In this document: positions 1-7,499 of the stretch, piece by piece
How the letters are laid out: the number at the start of each line of letters is the position of its first letter
Numbering within the stretch: the stretch's first letter is position 1
NCBI GenBank assembly: GCA_050263095.1
Contig: JBLNEW010000035.1
Span: 1 to 48,076, forward strand
DNA length: 48,076 bases
Direction of reading: 5' to 3'
DNA from: FEB-35 sp050263095
Lineage (GTDB): Bacteria; Desulfobacterota; Deferrimicrobia; Deferrimicrobiales; Deferrimicrobiaceae
Program-made: the position numbers and the translations under genes
Notes under the pieces: model-generated
Seen by the model: the letters and a program-made list of their open reading frames with translations, nothing else
What the model was told of the DNA's origin: nothing
The model's database searches: none

Positions 1-116
1 CGATGGCTCCTTCACACGCTATCGGCTCTTTTCTGAAGTCGGTATTTCGTCCCCCGATTCCATCTACATTTGGATGCGGGAGAGGAGTGTCCCCGCGCGA
101 ATTAGCCTCAGAAACA
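1..116. other. Left edge, no supported gene
   Basis: One plus-strand frame is open from the window edge, but its continuation runs through the terminator and the antisense of the tRNA gene and shows no recognisable domain. I see no convincing gene, RNA or regulatory site in this stretch; it may hold the end of something that lies outside the window. Confidence 0.4.
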
Positions 117-117
117 C

Positions 118-141
118 AAAAAGCCGACCTTTCGGTCGGCT
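118..141 (-). terminator. Intrinsic terminator of the tRNA-Leu unit
   Basis: On the minus strand an 8-bp perfect stem (AGCCGACC / GGTCGGCT) with a 4-nt loop is followed directly by a short T run (the complement of A118-A122). It lies about 180 nt past the tRNA-Leu 3' end in the direction of tRNA transcription, so it is the likely terminator of that transcript. The T run is short, so efficiency may be moderate. Confidence 0.75.
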
Positions 142-151
142 AAATAGTTTC

Positions 152-172
152 TGGTGCCGGAGGAGGGGGTCG
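152..172 (-). repeat. 21-bp direct copy of the tRNA-Leu 3' end
   Basis: Positions 152-172 repeat exactly the 21 bases at 324-344, which are the CCA end, the acceptor 3' strand and the start of the T arm of the tRNA-Leu. The bases on both sides differ (c151 versus g323, c173 versus a345), so the repeat ends sharply. No matching 5' half of a tRNA is visible near it, so it is not a full second tRNA. It could be the scar of an integration into the tRNA or the remnant of a lost tandem tRNA. Confidence 0.7.
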
Positions 173-280
173 CCCGATGAGGCTTCGGCGATCTCGCCTG
201 CGCCCTCCCGGCGGCTCGCCCGCCTGCCGCCCTCCACAAGGTCGGGCTTTTCCTCGCTGATCGCTCGGCGGCGTGCTTGC

Positions 281-294
281 GTTCGACCCCCTCC
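281..294 (+). repeat. Inverted 14-bp copy of the tRNA-Leu T-arm region
   Basis: GTTCGACCCCCTCC on the plus strand is the reverse complement of 334-347 inside the tRNA gene, giving a third partial copy of the tRNA 3' region, this time inverted. It could pair with the tRNA tail in the precursor transcript. Confidence 0.55.
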
Positions 295-314
295 CGTTGT
301 GCACCACGCAACGG
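294..314 (-). other. Stem-loop just downstream of tRNA-Leu
   Basis: CCGTTG and CAACGG form a 6-bp perfect stem around a 9-nt loop, beginning about 10 nt after the encoded CCA of the tRNA on the minus strand. No U tract follows it, so it looks more like a processing or stabilising hairpin of the tRNA precursor than a terminator. The role is an inference. Confidence 0.4.
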
Positions 315-323
315 AAAAGGGTG

Positions 324-410
324 TGGTGCCGGAGGAGGGGGTCGAACCCTCACGACCTTGCGGTCACGGGATTTTGAGTCCCGCGCGTCTGCCAGTTCCA
401 CCACTCCGGC
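324..410 (-). tRNA. tRNA-Leu (anticodon CAA), CCA encoded
   Basis: The minus strand reads a complete type II tRNA: acceptor strands GCCGGAG and CTCCGGC, a D arm with the usual TGGCAGACGCG pattern, anticodon stem CGGGA/TCCCG with loop CTCAAAA (anticodon CAA, decoding UUG), a long variable arm, T arm with GGTTCGACCCC, discriminator A (position 327) and an encoded CCA (326-324). Both the long variable arm and the anticodon fit leucine. A promoter lies upstream (421-449) and a terminator downstream (118-141), so it seems to be transcribed as a single-tRNA unit. Confidence 0.95.
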
Positions 411-420
411 GCAGAACTAA

Positions 421-449
421 TTTATACACTCGAAGAGCCCGGAAACCAA
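421..449 (-). promoter_or_regulatory. Putative sigma70 promoter of tRNA-Leu
   Basis: Reading the minus strand, TTGGTT (449-444) and TATAAA (426-421) are separated by 17 bp. The predicted start falls only a few bases before the mature tRNA 5' end at 410. The -10 matches the consensus in five of six bases; the -35 is weaker. Confidence 0.55.
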
Positions 450-528
450 CGACTTCTTTTGCTTAAGGTTTCTCCGTTTTCTTCCGAAGAGACAAGGGCG
501 AAGACGCTTGCGCCTCGGCGGGAGAGAC

Positions 529-3171
529 ATGAGCCTTCTACAACGATTTTCCATATTATGCGCGGTGGCGATAGTCCCTCTTGCCATCGTTCTGTCCTTC
601 CTGGTGTCCTTGCTTTCCCCCGTTCTCGATACCAACATTGCAATATTCGGAACCATTCTCGCAGGTTTCGGCATATTTTACCTGCTCCTGTTCGGAACTA
701 TTCGCAAGGCGAATCGCCTGATCCGTTCGAACGCGGACGAGTTGAGGCTGTCGCGGGAAAAAATACAGTCCCAGAGGATGGAGCTCGTCAAGCGGATAGG
801 CGTTCTGGCGCTCGCGGGGGCCGACATCGAGTCCGTGCTGAACGAAGCGGCAGGCGATATTTGCGGACTTCTGAATCTGCAGCGCTGCGCTATCCGCCTT
901 TTCGGGGAGCCCTGCAGGACCATCGAGCACTGCGCCGAGGGATATTCTTCCCTGGGGTCCGGTTCCCCGGGTTCCTCTCTGCCGGCGGACGAGCGAGGCG
1001 TTTGCGATAAGGGAGAAACCCTTGTCGTATCGGATGCCGGCGAGCCGTCGTGCGGCGCGGCACCCGACGGGCGGGGCGGCCGGAAGCGGCCGGGCGCGTC
1101 CATAGTGGTTCCGCTGCGCACGCGCGAGGAGAGGATAGGCGTCCTGTACCTGGACCGGTCGGAGCCGCACTCGTGGACAAATGACGAAGTGGCGACCGCC
1201 GAGACGGTGGCTCGCCAGATAGCAGTCGCAATCGTCCACGCGAGGCTTTTCAGCTCCCGGCAGGAGCTGTCAGGGCGGCTCCTTTCCCTGATGAACAACG
1301 TGCCCGGCATCGTCTACCGCGGGCATCGGGACTGGTCCATTTCCTTCATCGGGGCCGAGGTCGAATCCGTCACGGGCTACACCGCCGGGGAGTTCCTGGA
1401 GGGGGCCGTCGCGTGGAAGGAGCTGATCCATCCCGAAGACCTTGCGCAGATAAAGGAAGTGTTCCGCAGGGCGGTGCGCGCCGGGGAAAAGGTGTTGAGG
1501 AAGGAATACAGGATCCGGCACCGGGACGGAAGCTATCGCTGGATAGCCGACAGGCGCCAGCTCCTCTACGACAGGAATGGCGAACTGCTCTACGTCGACG
1601 GCCTGATACTGGACATCACCGGGCGCAAGAAATCCGAGGAGACGCTGCGGCTCACGCAATTCGCCGTGGACCGCGCGGGCGACGCCGGCTACTGGATCGA
1701 CCGGGAAGGGCGCCTTATCTACGTCAACGAGCAGATGTGCAGGGTCCTTGGCTATTCCCGCGAAGAGCTCCTCTCCATGTCCATCCACGACATCAACCCG
1801 GCTTTTCCGGCGGGGATGTGGCCCTCGCACTGGGAGACCCTGCGCAAAAGGAAGACCTATACGTTCGAATCGCGGCACCGCGCCAAGGATGGCCGCATAA
1901 TCCCGGTCGAGGTCACGGTGAATTACATGGGAATCGAGGGCAAGGAGTACAATTGCGCCTTCGCCCGCGACATCAGGAAGCGGCAGGAAGCACAGGAGAA
2001 AAGCCGGCTCCTCGAGGCGCAGCTCCTCCAGGCTCAGAAGATGGAGGCGATCGGGAGCCTTGCGGGGGGGATCGCGCACGATTTCAACAACCTCCTTACG
2101 GGGATTCTGGGGTATTCCAACCTGCTCAAGTTCAAGACCGAGCCGGGGAGCGAGGTGTACAAGGCGGCGGACGTGATCCAGGACTCCGCCGATCGCGCGT
2201 CCCGCCTGACCGCCCAGCTCCTGGGTTTCGCCAGGAAGGGGAAGAACCTCGCCGTTCCGGTGGACATCCACCGGACGATCGACGAAGTTGCTGCCCTCCT
2301 CGAGCGGACGATGGACAAGCGCATACTGATCCGGAAGCGGTTCGCCCAGGATTCCGTCGCGGTCGTCGGGGACCCGACCCAGCTTCAGCAATTCCTGATG
2401 AACCTGGCCGTGAACGCCCGCGACGCGATGCCGGAAGGGGGCGAACTCGCCTTCTCGACCTCCATAGCCGTCCTCGACCTCGATTTCTGCGCGTCGCATC
2501 CGGGGGTTGCGCCGGGTAAATACGTAAGGATAGAGGTTTCGGACACCGGGATGGGAATATCGAAAGAGCACATGGAAAAGATCTTCGATCCGTTCTTCAC
2601 CACGAAGGAGCAGGGGCACGGGTCGGGGCTTGGCCTTTCCATGGTGTTCGGCATCGTCCAGAACCACGGAGGATCCATAGAGGTGAAGAGCGAAGTCGGA
2701 GCAGGCACCCTGTTCAAGGTGCATCTCCCGCTGGGCGAAACGAAAAGCGTCGAGGATGTGCGCTGCTTCAGCGTGGAGGAAGCGGAGGGCGGGGCGGGCA
2801 GGGGGAAGATCCTCCTGATCGACGACCAGGACACGGTCAGGGATGTCTGCAGCGCCATGCTGTCGACCCTGGGCTACATGGTGAGCACGGCGGCGGACGG
2901 CCGGGAGGGTGTGGAGTATTACCGCCGGTTCGGGAAGGACGTGGACCTCGTCATAATAGACATGATAATGCCGGTCCTGGGGGGCCGTGACTGCTTCCGC
3001 GAGATCAAGGCCATGAATCCGGACGTGCGGGCGATCCTTTCGACGGGATTCAGCCTGGACGGAACCGTCCAGGAAATCATGGACGAGGGGATCATCGGAT
3101 TCATACAGAAACCCTACCGGCTCGACGAGCTCTCCAACGTGGTGTCCAAGGCCATAGGTCGGGACAACTAG
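529..3171 (+). CDS. Hybrid sensor histidine kinase (2 TM, GAF, 2 PAS, HisKA-HATPase, receiver)
   Basis: An 880-residue two-component sensor. Two hydrophobic helices (about 7-30 and 36-58) anchor it in the inner membrane with almost no periplasmic loop, so the signal is probably cytoplasmic or within the membrane. A GAF domain (about 95-235) and two PAS/PAC domains (about 245-370 and 375-495) follow. The phosphoacceptor H517 lies in GGIAHDFNNLL; the ATPase has DTGMGIS and GSGLGLSMV boxes; a C-terminal receiver starts at ILLIDDQD with D811 as likely acceptor. The ATG at 529 has a GGGAGAG ribosome site; an in-frame TTG at 508 is less likely. No cognate regulator lies next to it, and the internal receiver suggests a phosphorelay or self-modulation. 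Ligand and output are unknown. Confidence 0.92.
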   Translation: MSLLQRFSILCAVAIVPLAIVLSFLVSLLSPVLDTNIAIFGTILAGFGIFYLLLFGTIRKANRLIRSNADELRLSREKIQSQRMELVKRIGVLALAGADIESVLNEAAGDICGLLNLQRCAIRLFGEPCRTIEHCAEGYSSLGSGSPGSSLPADERGVCDKGETLVVSDAGEPSCGAAPDGRGGRKRPGASIVVPLRTREERIGVLYLDRSEPHSWTNDEVATAETVARQIAVAIVHARLFSSRQELSGRLLSLMNNVPGIVYRGHRDWSISFIGAEVESVTGYTAGEFLEGAVAWKELIHPEDLAQIKEVFRRAVRAGEKVLRKEYRIRHRDGSYRWIADRRQLLYDRNGELLYVDGLILDITGRKKSEETLRLTQFAVDRAGDAGYWIDREGRLIYVNEQMCRVLGYSREELLSMSIHDINPAFPAGMWPSHWETLRKRKTYTFESRHRAKDGRIIPVEVTVNYMGIEGKEYNCAFARDIRKRQEAQEKSRLLEAQLLQAQKMEAIGSLAGGIAHDFNNLLTGILGYSNLLKFKTEPGSEVYKAADVIQDSADRASRLTAQLLGFARKGKNLAVPVDIHRTIDEVAALLERTMDKRILIRKRFAQDSVAVVGDPTQLQQFLMNLAVNARDAMPEGGELAFSTSIAVLDLDFCASHPGVAPGKYVRIEVSDTGMGISKEHMEKIFDPFFTTKEQGHGSGLGLSMVFGIVQNHGGSIEVKSEVGAGTLFKVHLPLGETKSVEDVRCFSVEEAEGGAGRGKILLIDDQDTVRDVCSAMLSTLGYMVSTAADGREGVEYYRRFGKDVDLVIIDMIMPVLGGRDCFREIKAMNPDVRAILSTGFSLDGTVQEIMDEGIIGFIQKPYRLDELSNVVSKAIGRDN

Positions 3172-3226
3172 GCAATCCCCGCCTTCCTTCTGGAACGCGG
3201 CCGCTTCTTCAGGTACATTAGTCGCG

Positions 3227-3763
3227 ATGAATCCGCTCGACATCGGAATCGCCGCCATGGTCGCGGTGCTTGCGCTCCTGGGGCTCCTGAAGGGGCTCGT
3301 GCGGCAGGCGGCCTCGTGGGCGGGGCTGATACTGGGCCTTGTCGCGGGATGGAAATTCGGCGCCGCGGTCCAGAAGCCGCTGGGCCTGGATTTCACGGGA
3401 GGGGCGGCCGCGTCGTATCTGCTCGTTCTTCTGGCCGTATACATCGCGGTCCGGCTGGCGGGGCTGCTCGTAGAGCGATGGGTCCGCGGGACGAAGCTTT
3501 CCGGGACCGACCGCTTCCTCGGCATGCTCGCGGGGGGGGCAAAGGGCGTGCTCCTGGCCGTCCTGCTGGCGTTTTTCCTGGCTCTCCTGCTGCCGCGCGA
3601 CGCGCCGCTTCTCGGCGGATCCAGGTTTTACCCTCGCCTGGCGGCCGCCGCCCTATGGATGGAAGGCGCGTTCCCGGAGGGTATACGGGAGTCGTTCCGC
3701 GAGAAGATGCGGACGGCCGGGCAACCCCAGGCCCCTCAGCCGAAAAAGCGGTCCAGAAAATAG
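3227..3763 (+). CDS. CvpA family membrane protein
   Basis: A 178-residue integral membrane protein of the CvpA (colicin V production) family. It has about four hydrophobic segments (near 5-25, 28-48, 62-85 and 100-122), a glycine-rich start and a basic soluble tail (KKRSRK). The family is involved in colicin V production in E. coli and in envelope homeostasis elsewhere; its molecular activity is unknown. The gene follows the histidine kinase by 55 bp on the same strand and overlaps the convergent nuclease-fold gene by 28 bp. The ATG lacks an obvious strong ribosome site, but the hydrophobic start fits the family. Confidence 0.82.
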   Translation: MNPLDIGIAAMVAVLALLGLLKGLVRQAASWAGLILGLVAGWKFGAAVQKPLGLDFTGGAAASYLLVLLAVYIAVRLAGLLVERWVRGTKLSGTDRFLGMLAGGAKGVLLAVLLAFFLALLLPRDAPLLGGSRFYPRLAAAALWMEGAFPEGIRESFREKMRTAGQPQAPQPKKRSRK

Positions 3764-4542
3764 CTTCGCAGGCATAGCGAAAGGTTCGCGCCGATATCGC
3801 GCTTCGCGTTGGTGATGTAGAGCCGTCCGTTCCATCCGAACGTCTCCTTGTCCACGCGGCCCATCTCCGGGTTACCCGCCCCTTCCTCCCGCAGCGCCTC
3901 GGAAAGCAGGGGGACCAGCTTGTCCTTCATGCGGAGGTGGGTGTCGACGAGGAGTATGGCCAGGTCCGGCGACAGCTTCCGGACGCGCGAGACGAACGCG
4001 CGCATCTCCTTCTGCTCGATGTGCTTGGGCGGAGACGTTTTGGTCTCTATGTAGAGGAGTTTCCCCGACAGGAGCGCCAGCACGTCGAAGTCCCCGCCGC
4101 ACGACAGGCCGGGGATCGTGACGCCCCACAGCGCGTCGGCACGGAACTGGCGGATCAGGATTTCCCCCACGAACCATTCGAAGGTGTCGCCGAAGTCGGT
4201 CACGGAATCGGCCAGCAGCCGGACGGTCCCCGCCGGACCGCGCCTGATGAGGCCCAGTCGCTCCACCTGGGCGGCCATTTCCTCGACGGATTCGGGAGAA
4301 AAGAAGGGCCCCAGCCTTTCGGGGAGGTAGCGGTTCCTAAGCGTCAAAAGGTCGCGCAGGAACAGCCGGAAGGCGTACGAGTGCAGGAGCCGGAAAAAAG
4401 CTTCCCGCTTTCCGGCCGAAGGCAGGAACGGAAGGAAGGTCCGTCCCTCGTTGCGGCATACCGCGATATCGAGTCCCCGCTGGGAAAGGGCGCGCGCCAC
4501 CGGGGAGGATTCGGCGCCGCTGGATCCTCCCTTGCCTCTCAC
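3736..4542 (-). CDS. PD-(D/E)XK nuclease-fold protein of unknown function
   Basis: A 268-residue soluble protein that I cannot assign to a named family. Residues 149-168 read GGDFDVLALL...YIETK, with D153, E166 and K168 in the order and spacing of the PD-(D/E)XK nuclease active site, on a strand-turn-strand pattern with hydrophobic flanks. The N-terminal half (about 45-135) is helical and winged-helix-like. The GTG start at 4542 lies one base after the thiC stop, so it looks translationally coupled to the thiamine operon; the 3' end overlaps cvpA. No methyltransferase or toxin partner is nearby, so a classical restriction system is not supported. Related folds include Holliday-junction nucleases and Card1/Can2-type effectors, but none is demonstrated here. 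Confidence 0.75.
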   Translation of the reverse strand: MRGKGGSSGAESSPVARALSQRGLDIAVCRNEGRTFLPFLPSAGKREAFFRLLHSYAFRLFLRDLLTLRNRYLPERLGPFFSPESVEEMAAQVERLGLIRRGPAGTVRLLADSVTDFGDTFEWFVGEILIRQFRADALWGVTIPGLSCGGDFDVLALLSGKLLYIETKTSPPKHIEQKEMRAFVSRVRKLSPDLAILLVDTHLRMKDKLVPLLSEALREEGAGNPEMGRVDKETFGWNGRLYITNAKRDIGANLSLCLRSYFLDRFFG

Positions 4543-4543
4543 T

Positions 4544-5836
4544 TCACTGGCCGCGCCGGATGGCCTTCCGCGACGTCTTTATGGCGCACAGGTCCGCGCA
4601 CATCGTGCAGACCGCCTCGTCGACCGTGGGCATGCTCCCCCCCCGCAGCGTTCGCGCGGTTTCGGGATCGACCGAGAGCTCTATCTGCGCCTTCCAGTCG
4701 AGCCTTCTGCGGGCGTCCGCCATCCGGTTGTCCCGGTCCATGGCCCCCGGTATCCCGCGGGCGATGTCGGCGGCGTGCGCGGCGATGCGCGACGCGATGA
4801 CCCCGGTTTTCACGTCATCGACGGTGGGGAGGCGCAGGTGCTCGGAAGGGGTGACGTAGCACAGGAAATCCGCGCCGCTCCATGCGGCGATCGCCCCCCC
4901 GATGGCCGAGGTGATGTGGTCGTACCCGGGCGCGATGTCCGTCACCAGCGGCCCAAGCACGTAGAACGGCGCCCCGTGGCACAGGCGCTTCTGCAGATGG
5001 ACGTTGGCCGCGATCTGGTGGAGCGGTACATGGCCCGGGCCCTCGATCATGACCTGCACGTCCCGCTCCCAGGCGCGCTCCGTAAGCTCGCCCAGCGTCA
5101 TGAGCTCGTGCACCTGCGCGCGATCCGTGGCGTCTGCCAGGCATCCGGGGCGAAGACCGTCACCGAGGGAGATCGTGATGTCGTATTCCCGGCAGATCTC
5201 CAGCAGCCGGTCGTACTGCTCGAAGAACGGGTTCTCGCGCCCGTTGTATCCCATCCATTCGGCCAGCAGCGATCCCCCGCGGCTGACGATGTCCAGCCTG
5301 CGACCTTCCCGGACGAGGCGCGCCAGCGCCTCCCGCGTCACGCCGCAGTGGACGGTCATGAAGTCGACGCCGTCCTCGGCCTGCTTGAGGATCCCGTCGA
5401 AGAAGTCGTCCTCCGAAAGCTCGACCCAGGATTTCCCGCGCGAGGAGGCGTCCGCCGCGGCCTGGTAGAGCGGGACGGTCCCCACTGGAACGGGGCATTC
5501 GGCAAGGATGGCCCGCCGGACCTCGTCGATCGGCCCGCCGGTGGAAAGGTCCATGACCGCGTCCGCGCCCGCGGCGACGGCGACCCTCGTCTTCTCCATC
5601 TCGGCCGCGATGTCCGCGCGGTCGCGGGAGGTCCCCACGTTGGCGTTGATCTTGACGCGAAGCCCCTCGCCGATGGCGACGGGCCTGATCTCGCCCCGCT
5701 TGCGGTTGCGCGGGATCACGGCGCGTCCCGCCGCAACGTTCGCGCGGAGCGATTCGGGGGTGACCCCTTCCTCCGCGGCGGCCCTGACGATCTCATCCGG
5801 GAACTGCCCGGATCTTGCGCGATGCAGCAGCGTCAT
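4544..5836 (-). CDS. thiC: Phosphomethylpyrimidine synthase ThiC (short form)
   Basis: ThiC is a radical SAM enzyme that rearranges aminoimidazole ribotide into HMP phosphate, the pyrimidine half of thiamine. This 430-residue copy is the short form, lacking the N-terminal extension of the E. coli and plant enzymes. Family blocks are clear: KINANVGTS, DLSTGG, SRGGSL, ISLGDGLRPG, EGPGHVP and DFLCYVTPSEHL. The cluster cysteines near the C-terminus read CTMCADLC, that is C-x2-C-x3-C, one residue shorter than the C-x2-C-x4-C of better-known enzymes. The ATG at 5836 overlaps the thiE stop (ATGA), which fixes the start. The thi context favours ThiC over the paralogue BzaF (benzimidazole synthase). 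Confidence 0.95.
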   Translation of the reverse strand: MTLLHRARSGQFPDEIVRAAAEEGVTPESLRANVAAGRAVIPRNRKRGEIRPVAIGEGLRVKINANVGTSRDRADIAAEMEKTRVAVAAGADAVMDLSTGGPIDEVRRAILAECPVPVGTVPLYQAAADASSRGKSWVELSEDDFFDGILKQAEDGVDFMTVHCGVTREALARLVREGRRLDIVSRGGSLLAEWMGYNGRENPFFEQYDRLLEICREYDITISLGDGLRPGCLADATDRAQVHELMTLGELTERAWERDVQVMIEGPGHVPLHQIAANVHLQKRLCHGAPFYVLGPLVTDIAPGYDHITSAIGGAIAAWSGADFLCYVTPSEHLRLPTVDDVKTGVIASRIAAHAADIARGIPGAMDRDNRMADARRRLDWKAQIELSVDPETARTLRGGSMPTVDEAVCTMCADLCAIKTSRKAIRRGQ

Positions 5837-6495
5837 GGAGCACCTTCCCTTTCCGTTTCCGCGAGGAGCCGGCCTCGCGCGAAATATCCGGTTAGCGCCG
5901 ATGCCGCCGCCCGCGGGTCCGCCGCCGCGATGACCGCCGAGACCAGCGCGACTCCGAAACTGCCCGCGCGGGCGACCTCGTCGAGGGTTTCCGGCCCGAC
6001 GCCCCCGAGGGCGAACACCGGGATGCCCGCGGCCCGGCACGCCGATGCAAGCGCGGGGATCCCCACAGGCTCGCCGAAAGGCGCCTTCGAAGGCGTCCGG
6101 TAGACCGGCCCGAACGTCACGAAGTCCGCTCCTCCCGCCTCCGCATCCCGCAGTTCTCCCGCGTTGTGCGCGGAGCAACCGATCGCTGCCCGGGCGCCGA
6201 CCAGGCGCCTTGCGGCACGCGGCGGAAGGGATCCGACCCCGAGGTGGACGCCGTCCGCGCCGGCCGCAACGGCCACGTCCGCGCGGTCGTTGATGAACAG
6301 CCGCGCGCCGTACGCCGCAGTGAGCCTTCGCATCTTTTCAGCCAGGCGGAGAAGCTCCCTCCCGGACAGGTCCTTCTCGCGCAGCTGCACGGCGCGGACC
6401 CCGCCGTCCAGCGCTTTCTCCACCGTCCCCAGGATATCGCCTCCCGGGCAGAGCTTGCGGTCGGTGATGAGATACACGCGGAAATCGATCTTCAT
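5833..6495 (-). CDS. thiE: Thiamine-phosphate synthase ThiE
   Basis: A 220-residue TIM-barrel enzyme that joins HMP diphosphate and the thiazole phosphate to give thiamine phosphate. The start YLITDRKL, the block VQLREKDLSGRELL, LFINDRADVA, DGVHLG, and the phosphate-binding FALGGV are all typical of ThiE, and the length is normal. It starts 16 bp after thiG and its stop overlaps the thiC start, placing it inside the TPP-riboswitch operon. No ThiD kinase is seen in the window, so HMP phosphate must be phosphorylated by an enzyme encoded elsewhere. Confidence 0.95.
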   Translation of the reverse strand: MKIDFRVYLITDRKLCPGGDILGTVEKALDGGVRAVQLREKDLSGRELLRLAEKMRRLTAAYGARLFINDRADVAVAAGADGVHLGVGSLPPRAARRLVGARAAIGCSAHNAGELRDAEAGGADFVTFGPVYRTPSKAPFGEPVGIPALASACRAAGIPVFALGGVGPETLDEVARAGSFGVALVSAVIAAADPRAAASALTGYFARGRLLAETEREGAP

Positions 6496-6511
6496 AGTTC
6501 TTCCGTCCGGA

Positions 6512-7282
6512 TCAGAAAAACGTTCCGTCCGCCGGGGACGAGGCGGAAGCGTACAGCTTTCTGGGGATCCTGCCCGCGCGGAACGCCTTGCGGCCCGCGG
6601 AAACCGCCTCGCGCATCGCCTCGGCCATCCTCACGGGATCCTTCGCCCCCGCGATGCCGGTGTTCATCAGGACCCCGTCGCACCCCAGCTCCATCGCCAC
6701 GGCGGCGTCGGAGGCGGTTCCTACGCCGGCGTCGACGATGACCGGCACCTTGACCGTTTCGAGTATGATCCTTATGTTGTACGGGTTCCGGATGCCGAGC
6801 CCCGAGCCGATCGGCGCGGCGAGCGGCATGACGGCCGCGCAGCCCGCGTCCTCCAGCTTCCTCGCCATGATCGGGTCGTCGTTAGTGTACGGGAGAACGA
6901 CGAACCCTTCCTTTACGAGCGTCCGCGCCGCCGCAAGCAGCCCCTCGGTGTCCGGAAACAGGGTTTTCTCGTCGCCGATCACCTCGAGCTTGACCATGTT
7001 CGACATCCCGGCCTCACGCGCGAGGAGGCAGGTGCGGATCGCGTCGTCCGCGGTGTAGCAGGCCGCCGTGTTGGGAAGCAGGGTATACCTTGCCGGATCG
7101 ACGTGGTCGAGGAGCGACTCGCGGCTCCGATCCAGGTTGATCCTGCGCACCGCGACCGTGACGATCTCGGCGCCCGAGGCCTCGAGCGCCCTCACCATCG
7201 TCGGGTAATCCGGGTATTTTCCGGTGCCGATCAGCAGCCGCGACCGGAAAGTCTTTCCCGCCAATGCAAGCGGCGTGTCCAT
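6512..7282 (-). CDS. thiG: Thiazole synthase ThiG
   Basis: A 256-residue TIM barrel that builds the thiazole phosphate from deoxyxylulose phosphate, ThiS thiocarboxylate and dehydroglycine. Diagnostic stretches are SRLLIGTGKY, EIVTVAVRR, LLPNTA, VKLEVIGD, VLPYTNDDP and VIVDAGVGTASDA, with the sugar-binding lysine in VKLE. The ATG at 7282 lies 2 bp after the thiS stop and matches the family N-terminus; a longer in-frame extension upstream overlaps thiS and is not needed. The dehydroglycine donor is normally ThiH; here that place in the operon is held by the HydG-like gene. Confidence 0.96.
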   Translation of the reverse strand: MDTPLALAGKTFRSRLLIGTGKYPDYPTMVRALEASGAEIVTVAVRRINLDRSRESLLDHVDPARYTLLPNTAACYTADDAIRTCLLAREAGMSNMVKLEVIGDEKTLFPDTEGLLAAARTLVKEGFVVLPYTNDDPIMARKLEDAGCAAVMPLAAPIGSGLGIRNPYNIRIILETVKVPVIVDAGVGTASDAAVAMELGCDGVLMNTGIAGAKDPVRMAEAMREAVSAGRKAFRAGRIPRKLYASASSPADGTFF

Positions 7283-7284
7283 GG

Positions 7285-7485
7285 CTAACCCCCTCCCACG
7301 AAAGTGACGATCTCGATGCGGTCTCCATCGCAAAGCGCAGTGTCCGGGTAATCCGCCTTGCGGACGATCGCCCGGTTCCGCTCGACCGCGACGCGGGATT
7401 CCGGCAGGCCGAGCTCGAGCAGCAGCGAAAGGACCGTCGATCCCTCGGCGACCGCGCGCTCCTCCCCGTTGACCACTATCGCCAA
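7285..7485 (-). CDS. thiS: Sulfur carrier protein ThiS
   Basis: A 66-residue ubiquitin-fold carrier whose C-terminal Gly-Gly (FVGGG here) is adenylated and thiocarboxylated to deliver sulfur to ThiG. The N-terminal IVVNGEERA block and the length are typical. The start codon is TTG at 7485, preceded by AAGGGCG; a nearby ATG is out of frame and stops at once. It sits between the HydG-like gene and thiG. No ThiF-type activating enzyme is encoded in the window. Confidence 0.93.
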   Translation of the reverse strand: MAIVVNGEERAVAEGSTVLSLLLELGLPESRVAVERNRAIVRKADYPDTALCDGDRIEIVTFVGGG

Positions 7486-7499
7486 ATCATCACGCCCTT

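Noticed and set aside
108..404. Minus-strand open frame of 98 codons over the tRNA-Leu gene, starting VELADARDSKSRD
   Set aside because: It is the translated tRNA itself plus its tail and a terminator; this peptide is a well-known false gene over tRNA-Leu.
74..466. Plus-strand open frame running from the left edge across the tRNA
   Set aside because: It is antisense to the tRNA and its terminator, with no recognisable domain and arginine/proline-rich composition typical of a shadow frame.
1270..3525. Very long minus-strand open frame opposite the histidine kinase
   Set aside because: High G+C makes long antisense frames common; it has no domain similarity, while the plus strand carries a complete kinase.
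3736..4542. Restriction-modification system based on the nuclease-fold gene
   Set aside because: No methyltransferase or specificity gene nearby, and the gene is coupled to thiC rather than to a defence partner.
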